DNA of 64,000 bases from Diadophis punctatus similis (lineage: Eukaryota; Chordata; Lepidosauria; Squamata; Dipsadidae). A program made the position numbers and the translations under genes. The notes beneath the pieces were generated by a model. That model did not search any database. It saw only the letters and a list, made by a program, of their open reading frames with translations, and was not told where the DNA came from. Shown one piece after another: positions 24,879-37,200 of this stretch. How positions within the stretch are numbered: position 1 is the stretch's first letter; each line of letters begins with the position of its first letter. The stretch is taken from the NCBI GenBank assembly GCA_023053685.1, contig JALIGW010000002.1:163510534-163574533 (forward strand). Direction: 5' to 3'.

Positions 24879-25577
24879 TATATACCATCATGATTTTTTC
24901 ACACTAGCATGCAAAACTGATTATTTCTGAAATAGTATGAATGTTTTTAAAGGCAGCCTAGACATTATTAGAAACACTGGAACTATTGCTCTTTAGCAAC
25001 AGTTATCAGCCTAGTGGGTTAAATTTCAAAATCAAGATAGCAAGTGATGATTTCAATATGTTTGTCAAAGCTTTTGCTATCAACTGTGTTCCGGAAATGA
25101 CCCCCTCAAGAAGAATTTGAGTTAACTGCACTTGGGAATAGACTGTAGTTCTTATCAAGTCTCCTAAAGCATTCCTAATGAGCTTTTTCTAGTTTTTTGA
25201 GCTAGGCAAATGACCCTGTATCTTTTTCCTTACTTTAAGAGTCCAGAAATGATGGAAAATTGCTATGGGTAATTTTCACCCATTAGCACATTCCCAGTCA
25301 GTCCTTACATCCAGCTCAGAGTAGGCATAAATGAAACCACTCATTTCAGCTGGCAAAAAAAAACATATAGCTCGATCCTTAATTAAACATCATTGACTTT
25401 AAAACAGCAAATTAAATTTAACAGCAAATGTAATTAAACAAATATAGCTTGATGTTTAATTAAACATCAGACATCAAAACAGATAGCTGGAACAAACTGA
25501 AAAAAAAGCAGGGGGAGAGATATAAAAAGCAGGCAAGAATTTTTATATCTATACTGTTGTGTCTATATTGTATGCAT

Positions 25578-25631
25578 ATTCTCTCTCTCTTTCATTGTCT
25601 CTCTCCTTCCCTCCCTCCCTCCCTCTCTGTC

Positions 25632-25725
<94 letters not shown>

Positions 25726-25777
25726 CTCCCTCCCTCCCTCCCTCCCTCCCTCCCTCCCTCCCTCCCTCCCTCCCCCC
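25578..25777. repeat. Polypyrimidine microsatellite: (CT)n then (CCCT)n
   Basis: About 200 bp. A long (CT)n run (about 25.637-25.722 kb) is followed by (CCCT)n to about 25.773 kb. It is the opposite strand polarity to the purine tract 3.3 kb to the left. The ORFs it opens are simple-sequence artefacts. Confidence 0.97.
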
Positions 25778-26225
25778 AATAGAGATGAAAAGTAGGAGGC
25801 CAGGTTACTCTTCCTTTATTCTGCACCATGAAGAAACAATTTGGTGAATGGGGATGATGAATACAACAAGAAGAACCTTAGGAAAAGACCAAAGGCCACT
25901 GAAATAAAACATACAGTCACACTGTCTCATACACATGCATATACTGTACCCCAATAATGTCAGCACATAGGCAAGTTTTTGATAAAAGTATCAGGATTTT
26001 ATTAAAATCAAAACCTGTTAACTCACAAGAAAAGTCAACAAGTGATTATGGAACAGGATCTGATGGTGACAGAAGTTGCTTTCTTTCTTCATTGTCTCCA
26101 TCTCTGTCTTCTCTGTCACATACATGCTGTGCTATTCGTAGGAAATTAGGCTGGCAGGCTCCTGGAGATTGATTGATTGTGTGTCATCAAATTGTTTTTG
26201 ACTCTTAGTAATCACCTAGATTGAT

Positions 26226-26871
26226 TTTTTTTCATAATATCATATGGCTGGAAGGGACCTTGGAGATCATCTAGTCCAAACACCTGGCTAAGGCAGGAGT
26301 CCTCACATCATCTCAAACGAATGGTGGTCCATGAATGAAGGTGAATATACATGTCCCAGGATAATGTTGCAGGATCCAATTTGGGTTGGTCATGGGGATC
26401 AGAGGTTTTGTCTTCCGAGTTTTTGGACTCGTGCTGGAGCCCTTCCTCGGGATTTTTGTCTAGCAGAGTGTGTGTTTTGAGCTATTCTGTGTGTGGTATT
26501 TATATGATACCTGGTCGTGTGTGGCTTTTTAGTAGTTGATTGGGATGTTGATGACTGGCTATTAAGTTGTTGGCTATCATTGCCTCTTGCAGCCAAGCCC
26601 TCACCTCCTAAGTACTTGATAAGCTGGACAAATGGTTGTCCAGTCTTTTCTTGAAACTTCCAGTGGAGGGAGCCAAGCAGTCCCACTGCTTGATAGTTCT
26701 CACCTTATTCACAGCTCAAATCCTCCTCCTCTTGTTCTACCCTCAAGTGCTATTGAGAATCTGCTATCCTATAGCAGCCCTTCCGGTATTGGAAGACTGT
26801 TATCATGTCTCACCCCAGTCTTCTCTTCACTAAAAATACCTTGTTCCCTTCATAGGATTTAGCCACAAACC
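26226..26871 (-). mobile_element. CR1-type LINE remnant, part 1
   Basis: GGCTGGAAGGGACCTTGGAG with ATCTAGTCCAA near 26.25 kb, then (after an insertion or divergent block at about 26.30-26.62 kb) GGACAAATGGTTGTCCAGTC and GTCTCACCCCAGTCTTCTC. It resumes to the right of the hAT element at 27655. The motifs are those of CR1-type LINE 3' regions; the exact subfamily and strand are inferred. Confidence 0.55.
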
Positions 26872-27654
26872 TAAAGTGACCAGATTTTTTTTTTAAAGCG
26901 GGACGGGGGGCGGGCCCGCCTGGGCGCCGCCATTTGAGTTTTGCCCTCTGCACATGCGCAGAACGCCGCGCATGCGCAGAGGGCAAAACACAGCAAATGT
27001 CGGTGTCCAGGTGGGGGGGGAGGCGGGAGGCCTTTCCTCGCCTCCCGCCTCCCCTTCGGGAGGCCTTTCCTCGCCTCCCGCCTCCCCTTCGGGAGCTGCC
27101 CTGGGGCCGGGCTGGCAAGCGACGAACGGGAGGCGGGAGACGGGGAAAGGAGGCAGCCGGCAGCTTACCTGTCGTGAGCTCCAGGCATCCAAGCGCCGTG
27201 GTCTCCCGGTCGCCCGCCCGGCCCCAGGGCAACGGCGGCAGCGAAGCGATGGGGGGAAGGAAGGGGAGGGGGACGAGGAAGGGCTGTTTGCGCCGCCGGA
27301 GGGGCCGCTCGTGAGCTCAAACCGGCGACGGCTCCTCGTCCCTCACCCCTCCACCCGCATCCCAACAGCAGCGGCGCCTCCGAGGGCGGGGCTAGGGATG
27401 GGGCGGGGGAAGGAGAGGAGGAGCAGCCCCCCCTTCCCCCTCTCCCCAGCAGGCAGCCGCCTCGCTGAAATTCCGCTTTGCCCGACTTGCTTCCGGTACC
27501 TCTCTTTTGTGCTTCCCGGCTAAGGTGACCAGACGTCCCGCTGTTTTGGCATTCTTTCCAAAAAAGCAGGACTTTTTGGAAAGAATGCGGGATGCGGGAC
27601 ACACGCTTGAAAAGCGTGTCTGTCCCGCCAAAAGCGGGACGTCTGGTCACCTTA
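26872..27654. mobile_element. Non-autonomous hAT element, family hAT-3
   Basis: A 783-bp element with perfect 8-bp target duplication CACAAACC (26864-26871 and 27655-27662) and termini TAAAGTGACCAGA / TAAGGTGACCAGACGTCCC. The interior is very CpG-rich. It has a palindrome around CCTCTGCACATGCGCAG at about 26.94-26.99 kb, a 33-bp direct duplication (GGGAGGCCTTTCCTCGCCTC unit) at about 27.02-27.09 kb, and a hairpin around GGCATTCTTTCCAAAAA near the right end. It looks like a promoter CpG island but is a transposon. It splits a CR1-type remnant. Confidence 0.92.
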
Positions 27655-27662
27655 CACAAACC

Positions 27663-27900
27663 CCACTATTATATTTGTTGCTTCTCCTTGCACTATTTCT
27701 AGGGCCTCAGCATTTTTTTTGTATTGTGGCAGAACTGGAAGCAGTAATCCCAATGTGATTTCACCAGTGCAATATAGAGCAGCACTATCACGTCCTTTGA
27801 TTTTGATCCCACTGTTGATGCAGTCCAGGACCACATAGATTTTTTTTGGGCAGCTGCAGCACACTGCTAACTCATACTAAACAGTGGTCCTGGGGTGGAA
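27663..27900 (-). mobile_element. CR1-type LINE remnant, part 2
   Basis: Continues the interrupted remnant: CCTTGCACTATTTCTAGGGC, AATCCCAATGTGATTTCACC and TTGATGCAGTCCAGGACCAC are CR1-like. The boundary is approximate. Confidence 0.5.
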
Positions 27901-28198
27901 TGCAGTCTGGATTCCCAGAAGGGAGGCGGTGCTTTCCAGAGGACAAAGAGGCAGCAGTACTTGGAAAGTTTGATCAATAGGAAAAGGGTTAAAATAGCTA
28001 TTTCCAGAGTATATCTGTAGTTATGCAAATAGCTGCTTGAACTTTGCAAGTTTCTGTCTATAGGTGAAGAACAGTAAAGGAAACTATTCTTTATTAACTC
28101 CATATGTTGTTCTTTGTTCTTGGGACTGACAGTTCCACCTGGACATATTGGTATATTTTATGTATTCATTTATTCCATCTACATGTACACCCTTTCTT

Positions 28199-28515
28199 CA
28201 GGGGCGGGTTGCTTACTTGCTGGTGCGCTGCGTGTGCATCTCCACAATTTGAGTGCGCTCGCGCTCGCTACGTGCACGCGCCCCCTTGCACGATTTTGCT
28301 TCTGTGCATGCACGGAAGCAAAATCTCGCTGAAATCTCTCTCTCTCTCGCACGTCCCCTCGTGAGATTTCGGCGAGATTTTGCTTCCGCGTATGCGCAGA
28401 AGCAAAATCGGCCAAAAATTCACCAAAAAGATGGCGACGCGCGTGCCGGACCGGCGGAGAGGGATCCGGAGCGGTAGCGTGCAAATTGGACAGCTCTGGC
28501 AGGAACCCACCTCTG
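28199..28515. mobile_element. Non-autonomous hAT element, family hAT-1
   Basis: A 317-bp element with perfect 8-bp target duplication CCTTTCTT (28191-28198 and 28516-28523) and termini CAGGGGCGGGTTGC / CAGAGGTGGGTTCC. The interior has repeated GCGCAGAAGCAAAATC-type blocks in both orientations. Confidence 0.92.
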
Positions 28516-28523
28516 CCTTTCTT

Positions 28524-29563
28524 GTCTCTGAAGTATAAGATAGTGAGTTTCATTAAATTTGTCATTACTACAACAAGCCTATGAGTTAGGCTGAGTGAAA
28601 ATCTCTACTCCAAGGATTTCTAGGGTGCTGCCACGAGTGGACTTGAATCTGGAACTTCAGGGCCCTTCTCCAACACCTTTATCACTTATGTTACAGCATT
28701 CATGTATCATAATCAAATATTTGCTGTTTTAAAGTCAGTGTTTCGGATTACAAATTTAGGGCAACAGACATAAAAATGCAAACTAAGACACCATTCTGAC
28801 CTGCATTTCCACATAAAAGGTGATTTGCCTTGCACCCTGAAACAATAAACACTAAAAAAAGAGAGCAACCCCTGCATAATACGTTATATGAAGACAGTGA
28901 GCTCACCTCACAGCTGTTCTCTATTCTTATCTTCCACTCTAAGTAAATAGCAAAAAGGAAGCAAAGCAGATAATTTGCAATGGATGTTTTATTCAGTAGC
29001 CGCTCTGTAAAAAGGCATTCCCTCTGAATGTAAAGTGGTGCCACTGTATTAAAATTCCTGCAGGAATTTTACCTGTCTCTTGAGAGCTTTGCTATTGTTC
29101 TGTGGATATCAATTAGCTTTCTTATAGATTATAATCATTCCACATAGGATTTCCTTCCAAATAAAGACTACAGCTTTACATGAACTGAGCAATATTATAG
29201 TATGCCTTGTTGTCAAAGTTCTGATGCTCAATAAGAAATGGATGTAGTTGAAAATAGCATGCTAAATCAAGGACTATACTGAAAGCCAGAATAGAAATGC
29301 TCCCCTATGTTTGATTAACACTTTTTCCTACAAAGAATAAGAAAAGTGGATAGGATTGCTGGCTCATTAAAAATACTACTGCTTTTAAACTGTAGGATAG
29401 GGTAGGGATAGATTTGGCCTGTTGCACTTCAGTGATCAAATAGCTAGTGAACTCCTGCAACGTATCAACTGTGAAATTAGCATCGAAATTGGGAGGCTTT
29501 CCCATTTCCTTCTGGTATATTTTACATATGGAAATATATTGCATCCTCATATATTTTTGGAGC
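28524..29563. other. Intergenic stretch without recognised features
   Basis: AT-rich, with no gene or named repeat recognised. Confidence 0.5.
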
Positions 29564-29571
29564 ATATAGAC

Positions 29572-29946
29572 CAGTGATGGCGAACCTTTTTTGGCTCGGG
29601 TGCCAAAAGGGTGTGCGCGCGCGTGATAGCGAGTGCGTGCGTGCCCACACCCATAATGCAATGCCCTGCCCCCCGCATACGCACAACCCCCGCACTGCCA
29701 CCCCTGCGCATGCGCTCAGGCCTCACTGAAGCCTCCGGACTTCCGGTAGGCCCGTTTGGCCGTTTTTCCCCATCCCCAGGCTTCAGGAGGCTTTCCTAAA
29801 CCCTGGGGATGGCAAAAAACGGCCAAAAATCAGCTGGCCAGGGCGCACATGCACGCTAGAGCTGACATAGGGCAATACCTCGCGTGCCCTCAGATATGGC
29901 TCCGCGTGCCACCTGTGGCACGCGTGCCATAGGTTCACCATCATTG
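29572..29946. mobile_element. Non-autonomous hAT element, family hAT-2
   Basis: A 375-bp element with perfect 8-bp target duplication ATATAGAC (29564-29571 and 29947-29954), termini CAGTGATGGCGAACC / CAATGATGGTGAACC and the GGCACGCGTGCC motif next to the right end. Confidence 0.93.
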
Positions 29947-29954
29947 ATATAGAC

Positions 29955-30542
29955 ATTAGAAGCAGCTGGCTTATGGATACTGTGTCATAAAATGCTGAAG
30001 ATGTAATGAAATTAACTTATTAGGCAAAATAAACATCTAGGACTCATTTAATTTCTATATTTCTAGATTGTCCAATTAATGACAGCTAAGTCTATTGTCA
30101 TGAAGAGGGTGACCTAAACTATTAATCACCGCTGGCTCCTAGGAATAAAATTTTACTTTTCCAGACTAAGATCTAGCCAATAATCTATTAGAAAAAAAAA
30201 TCCCACATCTATGGTTAACACTAAGCAAACCTGTTATTTGCAAGAAGACATTTGGGAAGCATTTTGGAGATTTAGTTTTCTTCATCTGTTCTAGCTTGTT
30301 GCATCTGATCTTATTTTTCAAGCTGATCTTACATTTTTGTGGTACATTGTTTGCTTTTCTCTTCTTTTGTTGATTTTGCATCTAAGATATTCAGTTATAG
30401 CTGCCACTGCACTGTACATTAGTTGTTTTGTTTCTTTCAGTGAACTGATGCTTATATTTGATATTACAGTATTGGCATCTCTTAATACGTATCCAATTGT
30501 TTCTTTGGAACAAGCTTCAATGGAGGCAACTTTGAATGGTCA
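29955..30542. other. Intergenic stretch, possibly an old LINE remnant
   Basis: AT-rich. On the minus strand, 30.17-30.54 kb gives broken lysine/asparagine-rich frames that could be an old LINE remnant. I cannot assign it. Confidence 0.35.
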
Positions 30543-30554
30543 TTTTTCCAGTTA

Positions 30555-30800
30555 TGAATAGAATAGAATAGGAATAGGAATAGGAATAGGAATAGGAATA
30601 GGAATAGGAATAGGAATAGGAATAGGAATAGGAATAGAATAGAACAGAATAAAATAGAATAGAATAGAATAGAATAGAATAGAATAGAATAGAATAGAAT
30701 AGAATAGAATAGAATTTTTTATTGGCCAAGTGTGATTGGACACACAAGGAATTTGTCTTGGTGCATATGCTCTCAGTGTACATAAAAGATACTATTTTTG
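30555..30800 (-). mobile_element. CR1/L3 (Snake1-like) LINE 3' end with seeded microsatellite
   Basis: Two arrays, (GGAATA)n (about 30.565-30.637 kb) and (GAATA)n (about 30.645-30.715 kb), abut ATTGGCCAAGTGTGATTGGA, ACACAAGGAATTTGTCTTGG and TGCATATGCTCTCAGTGTAC. This combination is known from colubroid snakes, where CR1/L3 LINE tails seed AATAG microsatellites. The LINE lies on the minus strand with its tail to the left. The name is from memory of the family. Confidence 0.75.
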
Positions 30801-31017
30801 TTTCAGTTCATCTTTTTTAGTTACAGTTGTTCTTTCGCAGGAGAAGGCAGAGAGGAAGGTGCCTGGTTTGGGAATAAAAGCAATACAACAGCTATGCTGG
30901 TTTTCTCTGCCAACTCCCCTTCGTCTGCCCCTACATTCTGTGCTCCTTCAGGGCTTCAATTTTTTTTTTGCCTGAATAGATCTTTGCAGTTCTTCCAATT
31001 CTGCTTCTTTGAATCCT

Positions 31018-33330
31018 TTATTTTATTTATTTTATTTATTTTTATTTGGTAGTTTTTCTATGCCGCCCTACTCCCTCAGGACTCAGGGCGGCGTACAACA
31101 TTTTATAAAAACTCCAAACAAATCGTTAAAAAACAGCTTAAAAACAGTTAAGAAATATATAAATACACACCATACATACATGGGGGAGACATCAGATATA
31201 GAATCGTCTCAAACTCACCCCGCCTGCAAGAAGAGCCATGTCTTAATGGCTTTTCTGAAGGCCAGCAAGGTGGGGATGATTCGGATCTCTGGAGGAAGTT
31301 GGTTCCAGAGAGCGGGGGCCCCTACAGAGAAGGCCCTCCCCCTAGGCCCCGCCAGCCGGCATTGTTTGGCTGACGGGACCTGGAGGAGACCCACTTTGTG
31401 GGACCTGACCGGTTGGAGGGAGGAATGCGGCAGAATGCGGTCCCGGAGATAGCCTGGTCCTAAGCCATATAGGGCTTTAAAGATGATGATCAGCACCTTG
31501 AATTGTACCCGGAGACCAATGGGCAGCCAATGCAGCTGGCGGAGTATAGGTGTTACGTGGGTGTACCTTGAAACACCCACCACAGCACGCGCAGCTGCAT
31601 TTTGCACCAGTTGAAGTCTCCGAATACTCTTCAAGGGCAGCCCCATGTAGAGCGCATTGCAGTAGTCCAGTCGAGAGGTGACAAGGGCGTGAGTGACCGT
31701 GAGTAGAGCCTCCTTCTCCAAGTATGGTCGCAATTGGTGTACCAGGTGAACCTGTGCAAAAGCCCCCCTAGCCACAGCTGTAAGGTGTTGGTCTAATTTT
31801 AGCTGTGGATCTAGGAGGACTCCCAAATTGCGAACCCATTCTGAGGGAGTTAATTTTTCTCCCTCAAGAACAAAGGAGGGACAGTTGATATAGTCCTTCG
31901 GAGGCAATATCCAGAGCCACTCAGTCTTGTCGGGGTTGAGTCTGAGTCTGTTCCTCCCCATCCAGATCCTAACGTCGTCCAGGCACTGGCACATCACATC
32001 AACCGCCTCCCTGAATTTAGACGGGGTGGTGATCAGGGGCGGGTTCCTAATTTTTTTACTACCACTCTGTGGGCGTGGCTTATTTTGTGGGTGTGGCTTG
32101 CCAGCCATGTGACCGGGTGGGGGTGGGCCTCGGGAGCTTGGCAGTGGCCGGAGAAGCGGGGGGCTTCCCCACCCGCAACGCAGCCCCCCACAGCGGGAGC
32201 AGCAAGACCGTGGCAGTGGTTCTTCTAGGAGGCTCCAACCGGCCTGAATGCTTCTCCCCATTCGATGATCCTAGGCTCCTGCCGCCCGTTTCCCCTCCCC
32301 TCAGCAGCTCGAGAAGCCTCGAACGTGCGAAAATGCCTGGAATCATCACCGCGCATTTGTGGCTTCTCGGACTGCTGAAGGGAGGGGAACTGAAATAGGT
32401 CCTGCCACCCATTCCTTCTCCCCTCAGCAGCTCGAGAAGCCTCAAACGTGCAAAATTGCCTAGGATCATCACCGCACGTTCGTGGCTTCTCGGACTGCTG
32501 AAGAGAGGGGAATGGAGATAGCTCCTGCCGCCCGTTCTTTCAGCGTCTCACACGCTCCCTCAGCCATCCTCCCCTGCTTGGACTCACTGGGGTAGGAAGG
32601 CAGCGCATGCGCAGTGCCGGAAGCTTGGCTTCTGGGCATGCGCAGAAGAATTTTTTTTAAAAAAAATTTAAATTGTTTTTTAAAAAATGGCGGCACCCAG
32701 GCACCGGCAACCGACCGCACTGGTACTGTGATGTCACCAGCGGGATGCTACCGGTGCTATAGAGTGGACCGCACTGGTAGGAATCCACCACTGGTGGTGA
32801 TGTACAGCTGGGTGTCGTCAGCGTACTGTTGGAAACTCACCCCATGTCTACGGATGAGCTCCCCCAGCGGTTTCATGTAAATGTTAAACAAGATGGGTGA
32901 GAGGACCGAACCCTGAGGCACCCCATAGATCAGGGCCCTAGGAGACGACCTCTGCCCACCTGCTAACACCGACTGCATCCTGTCAGCGAGATAAGAGGAG
33001 AACCACCGCAAAACGGTGCCTCCCACTCCCAACTCGCAGAGACGATGCAGAAGGATACCATGGTCAATGGTATCGAAAGCCGCTGAGAAGTCAAGTAGCA
33101 CCAGGATGGAGGAATTACCCCCATCCCGGGCTCGCCAGAGATCATCCATCAGGGCGACCAAGGCGGTTTCTGTGCTGTAACCGCGCCTGAAACCCGACTG
33201 GTAAGAATCTAGATGATCAGTTTCCTCCAATAACCAAAGGAGCTGAGAAGCTACCACCTTCTCCACAACTTTACCTATAAAAGGCAAGTTCAAGACCGGA
33301 CGAAAGTTCTTCAAATCCGCCAGATCCATT
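31018..33330 (-). pseudogene. L2-type LINE, 5'-truncated reverse transcriptase, split by a hAT element
   Basis: Minus-strand remains of the second ORF of an L2-type non-LTR retrotransposon. The 5' part (33330 to 32802) encodes reverse transcriptase motifs: FRPVLNLPFIGKVVEKV, SGFRRGYSTETALVALMDDL, LLDFSAAFDTIDHGILL, GVPQGSVLSPILFNIYM and the catalytic box YADDTQLY. The 3' part (32033 to about 31215) continues with LRLNPDKTEWLWI, LGVLLDPQLKLDQH, RLDYCNALYMGLPLKSIRRL and LPIGLRVQFKVL, ending at a stop before a GGGCGGCATAGAAAA-type 3' end with an AAAT-rich tail at 31.02-31.08 kb. Both parts are free of stops, and the break is exactly the hAT insertion with its 8-bp duplication. The endonuclease and ORF1 are missing, so it cannot move by itself. 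Confidence 0.9.
32034..32793. mobile_element. Non-autonomous hAT element, family hAT-1, inside the L2 LINE
   Basis: A 760-bp element with perfect 8-bp target duplication GTGGTGAT (32026-32033 and 32794-32801) and termini CAGGGGCGGGTTCCTA / CAGTGGTGGATTCCTA. The interior contains two long direct repeats (units starting CTCAGCAGCTCGAGAAGCC at about 32.30 and 32.42 kb) and GC-rich blocks. It interrupts the LINE between its catalytic YADD box and thumb region. The duplicated 8 bp adds codons to both ORF halves. Confidence 0.95.
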
Positions 33331-33539
33331 TTGTATTATAAAATTGACATTTCTCTGCTAGCCTCTGTTCTTTTTTAAAAAAATTATTCTGAAAAATTAT
33401 TCTTTCCAGAACTGGTGAATTCTTTTTAGATAGCCTCTTTGCTTTAAATGGATTTGTAATAAAAGATTATTACTTTAGTTTCAATATTATTATTGAAAAT
33501 CACAGCTGTAACTTCTTTAGATGGTGTTGGCCTTTATAG

Positions 33540-34200
33540 CATCAAGTTCTTCCTATGATGTCATAATGTATCAGTGTAGTATATATGTGGATCCAAGCAG
33601 TGGTGTCTTTTGTAATTAACAGATGGAAATATTTCCAATGTATAGATTTTCTAAGGCCATCCAATATTTTTTTGGTACAGCGTCCAGTGTGCTGATAAGT
33701 CTCGGAACCCCATGGCTGGTTTATTCCATAATCTTTCAATTTTGATTTTCAGATCTTGATACTTTGTGATCTTCTCCAATAATTTGTCCTTTATTGTACT
33801 ATTTCTTGTCATTGTTACATCAATTATCTACACTTTCTTTTTTTTAAGCACAGTAAAATCTGGTGTTATGAGCCAAGATCAATTTGTATTCAGAAATCCC
33901 ATAATATTTTAACCTGCTCATTTTTTTAAACTACTTTTTCAACCCTGTGTTCCCACTAATGTTTGATTACTGGCACATGTTAATTTTTCCAGATATTCAA
34001 GTTAATCATTTTGGCAATTGTGTTATATCATTACTTATAATCAATTTGTGCAAATTTCTTGCATGAGTTGATATATGATCTACTATTTCTTCTGCCTCTT
34101 TGCACAATCTGCACTTTGAATTATTTGATAATTTTTCAATGCTGGCCTTAATTGCATTAGTTTGAATAACTTGCATTTGAGTAGTCAAAATTAAGACTTC
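33540..34200 (-). pseudogene. R4/Dong-like LINE remnant (tentative)
   Basis: On the minus strand, a 60-codon frame ending near 34006 contains SNNSKCRLCKEAEEIVDHI. This resembles the zinc-finger-like CRLC...E.VDHI segment downstream of the reverse transcriptase in R4/Dong-type LINEs. A second frame at 33739-33542 contains GRCTKKILDGLRKSIHWKYF. The frames are broken and shifted, so this is an old fossil. The borders and the clade are uncertain. Confidence 0.4.
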
Positions 34201-37200
34201 AGATCATTTTTTAAATACAGTATTCCTTTTGTAAGCTATTGCCAGGTTTTATCTTTATCCACTTTCCACTTGATCTTTTATAGAAATTGACCATGTAATG
34301 CTTTTCCTTGCCAGCATTCTCTTCTTGTTTTTATTACATTATTTCAATATCCACTTATTATTTCCTGCATATTTAGCGTTTCAATGCTTCTTCTTGGCTG
34401 TTTTTATGTAATCAGCCAATGCATGCTTTTGTTTTTCAACAGTTTAAGTAAACTTCTACTTTCATTTCTGAGAACACTTAAAGGCCCAAGGAATTTATTG
34501 ATTCCTGCATTTGGATCTTGGTCCTTCTATTTTAAAATTTCTTTTCTAACATGAACTTTGCCTTTTCAGCAGCTGCCTATTGGGCTGACATTTTTATTGC
34601 ATCTTGCTGCGCAACTCCCACATCCCTTTCTTGCTGAGTTAATTATAGATGTGTACTGGATAATGGTTGCTGGAAGGAAGCAAGAATGTGACTTGTACTA
34701 ATGGTTATTATAAATGCATTTGAAAAATACATTGTATTTTTTGTAATTGTAATTCCGAATTACTGCAATGTTATTTATTATACGATTTGCTTTAAGTCAC
34801 TTAAATCAGATGACATAAAATATTAATTATATGCAAATAAGTAAAGCCATAGTTTAGGTAGTGAGAGCAGATCTGAATTGAAAAAATCCAAATGGCTTTT
34901 AGATGATCATAGTGATCATATGGGTTTTTGCATCCTGTTAGCCTTTCCTTAGGTAAATAACTCAAATGTAAAGCACGGTTTCAGGTTATGGCTAAGACTC
35001 ATCTAAACCAATAGCCAAGTCATGATCTGGTTTCATATAACACCCTTGGCCTAATGTCAATATGGCTTACCATGATTTGCACCTGTACCCAATGTCTGTT
35101 AGGCTTGGTGGATTATCAGAACTTCAGCAGTGAAGTTTCCATTCTGAGTTGGAATCTATCCCTATTTTATCTATTCTGAATGTGTTTCAATTTTTTTCTT
35201 AGAATGTAAGTCCATCTCTATGTTTGGAACCCAGTGTCTTTAGAAGTCTGCTGATCCAAGTGGATTCTCCTATGCCGTAATTCTGATTCTCTCTCATAAT
35301 TCTCTCTAAACTTTGAAGCGCCAATATTCATCTGAAGTAGCTTGATAAAGATTTTGCATATAGAACAAGGGAACTACAAGATTAGTTCTACTGTTCCAAA
35401 GTTGGAGCCTTCCCTCTAATCTTGAATATATTAGGGGGGGAAAACATTGAAGCCATTGGGCCTGCAGCTAAAATACTTTTATTAAATGATTTGAAAGGAG
35501 TTATTTTAATTAAATCAAACATGTAGTTTCTAGTCGACAGATGATCCATCTTACCTGTTCTTATGACTCATCTTGGATTTCCATTAAGGACAATCAGTGG
35601 AGGAACGGTTGTTCTAGAGAAATTCAAATATTCTGTTTTTTTCTTTTATAAGGTTGCTAAAGATTTGAAGCCTGCCAGGGACCGGAGAAGGCGGCTACAT
35701 ATATGTATAGCTTGCAATGAAAGCTAATTGTTTACATGTTAAAAAAAGTTGGTCCTCTTGAACTGGAAATGCAACTAATTGTCTCAACTTCCAAAGTATT
35801 TCCTACTAACCCACTATATTCCCCATTAATTGGCCAGTCTTTTTCTTTTGGTAAGAAAAGTAGGTTTTTGTTCGTGATGCCATCCCAGAACAGATCAAAC
35901 TAATTGCCACAAGTTCTCAACATTTCTCAGCCTTCTCATATTTTGCATTCTGTAATTATTTACCTTCCATGCCTTGTCTTCCTGTTGGTCAGGCAATCAG
36001 TGTTAATTCAATGAAGTGCCCAGAAAATACTCTTAAGTCTGTACTCCTCTGTACTCTGGGTCCAGAGTATTGAACACTTTCCCATCCAAAATGGAAGGTA
36101 TTCATTCTTACTGATCCTTTTGTTATGCCCACTCTCAAATAATTCCATCTTTTGTACCTACTGTATATTCTGAAGCCTATAAATAACCTTGAATCCAGAC
36201 TCTGATTTTTTTAAAAAAAAGTCTCAGGAGGTTTATGGTTTTCAAGTGATGCTAGCTGCATCTGGTAACCCTCCAACATATCATCCTGATTAGTACTACA
36301 GCTGCTTCAGATGGTACCTAATTTAAAGTCCCAGGGCCAGAATCCTCTGATTCTTTACTTGTACTATTTCATATGCTGATTTGAATAAAGAATGAATGAA
36401 TAAATCAATGAATATTTGCCTACGAGAGGATGGTATCAATTCCCTTGGAACAACCTCTATAAGCTTTATTGGAAAATTATTATCTCTCCATCAAGATTTT
36501 AGCAATATCTAAGTCAGCATAGAGAGAATTTTTTTAAAACGTATTTCCTGGCTTATGTGCAACCGAACATATCTCGGGTTGATTAAAATGTACTGTAGAT
36601 TAAGTTGTGATGCTCAATCTCATGAATATTTATCTTTGTGGAAAAGTCTACTTAAAAAATAGATGGGAAGATGTTCTGTCAAAGCTTGGACAAAGTCTGG
36701 ATTATCCATTACTGTGTAATTATTATTTTGATGATTTTCAACCACTATAAATAGAATTTTCTTTGCCTGGTACACATCAGTGGCAATATAATCAACCTAA
36801 CCATGTTTTCATTTCTTAATATGCATCAAACAGGATAGTTGCCTCAAATTGCCTGAGAGGCTGTCTTTTTTTTACTCTGTTGTTGAAATTAAAACATTCT
36901 AAAAATTGAATTAAAAATACCTTTAATCATCAACTCATATGATTTGTGGTATAAAGAGTTGGAATATCTGATAAGTGTTAAGTTTGATTATTTGGAATTG
37001 TGGCTGAAATTAATCCACCAAATTATTTTATTCTGAAACTACTGGATCCCTCAGAAAGGATGGATTGTAGATGTTCTTTGTTGGCAATGTAAAAAAAAGT
37101 GTACATTAAAATATATGATTTGATCATATCTGTTTTTGATTTCTTTTTGAAAGAATATTTAATACACATAAATAAATGTTTGGATAAATGTTTTTGTGTT

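Noticed and set aside
26872..27654. CpG island as a gene promoter
   Set aside because: Exact 8-bp target duplications and terminal repeats show that it is a transposon; no exon follows on either strand.
31215..32261. 348-codon minus-strand ORF as a possible gene
   Set aside because: The N-terminal part is hAT-1 sequence and the rest is the C-terminal half of an L2 LINE protein. It is a chance fusion.
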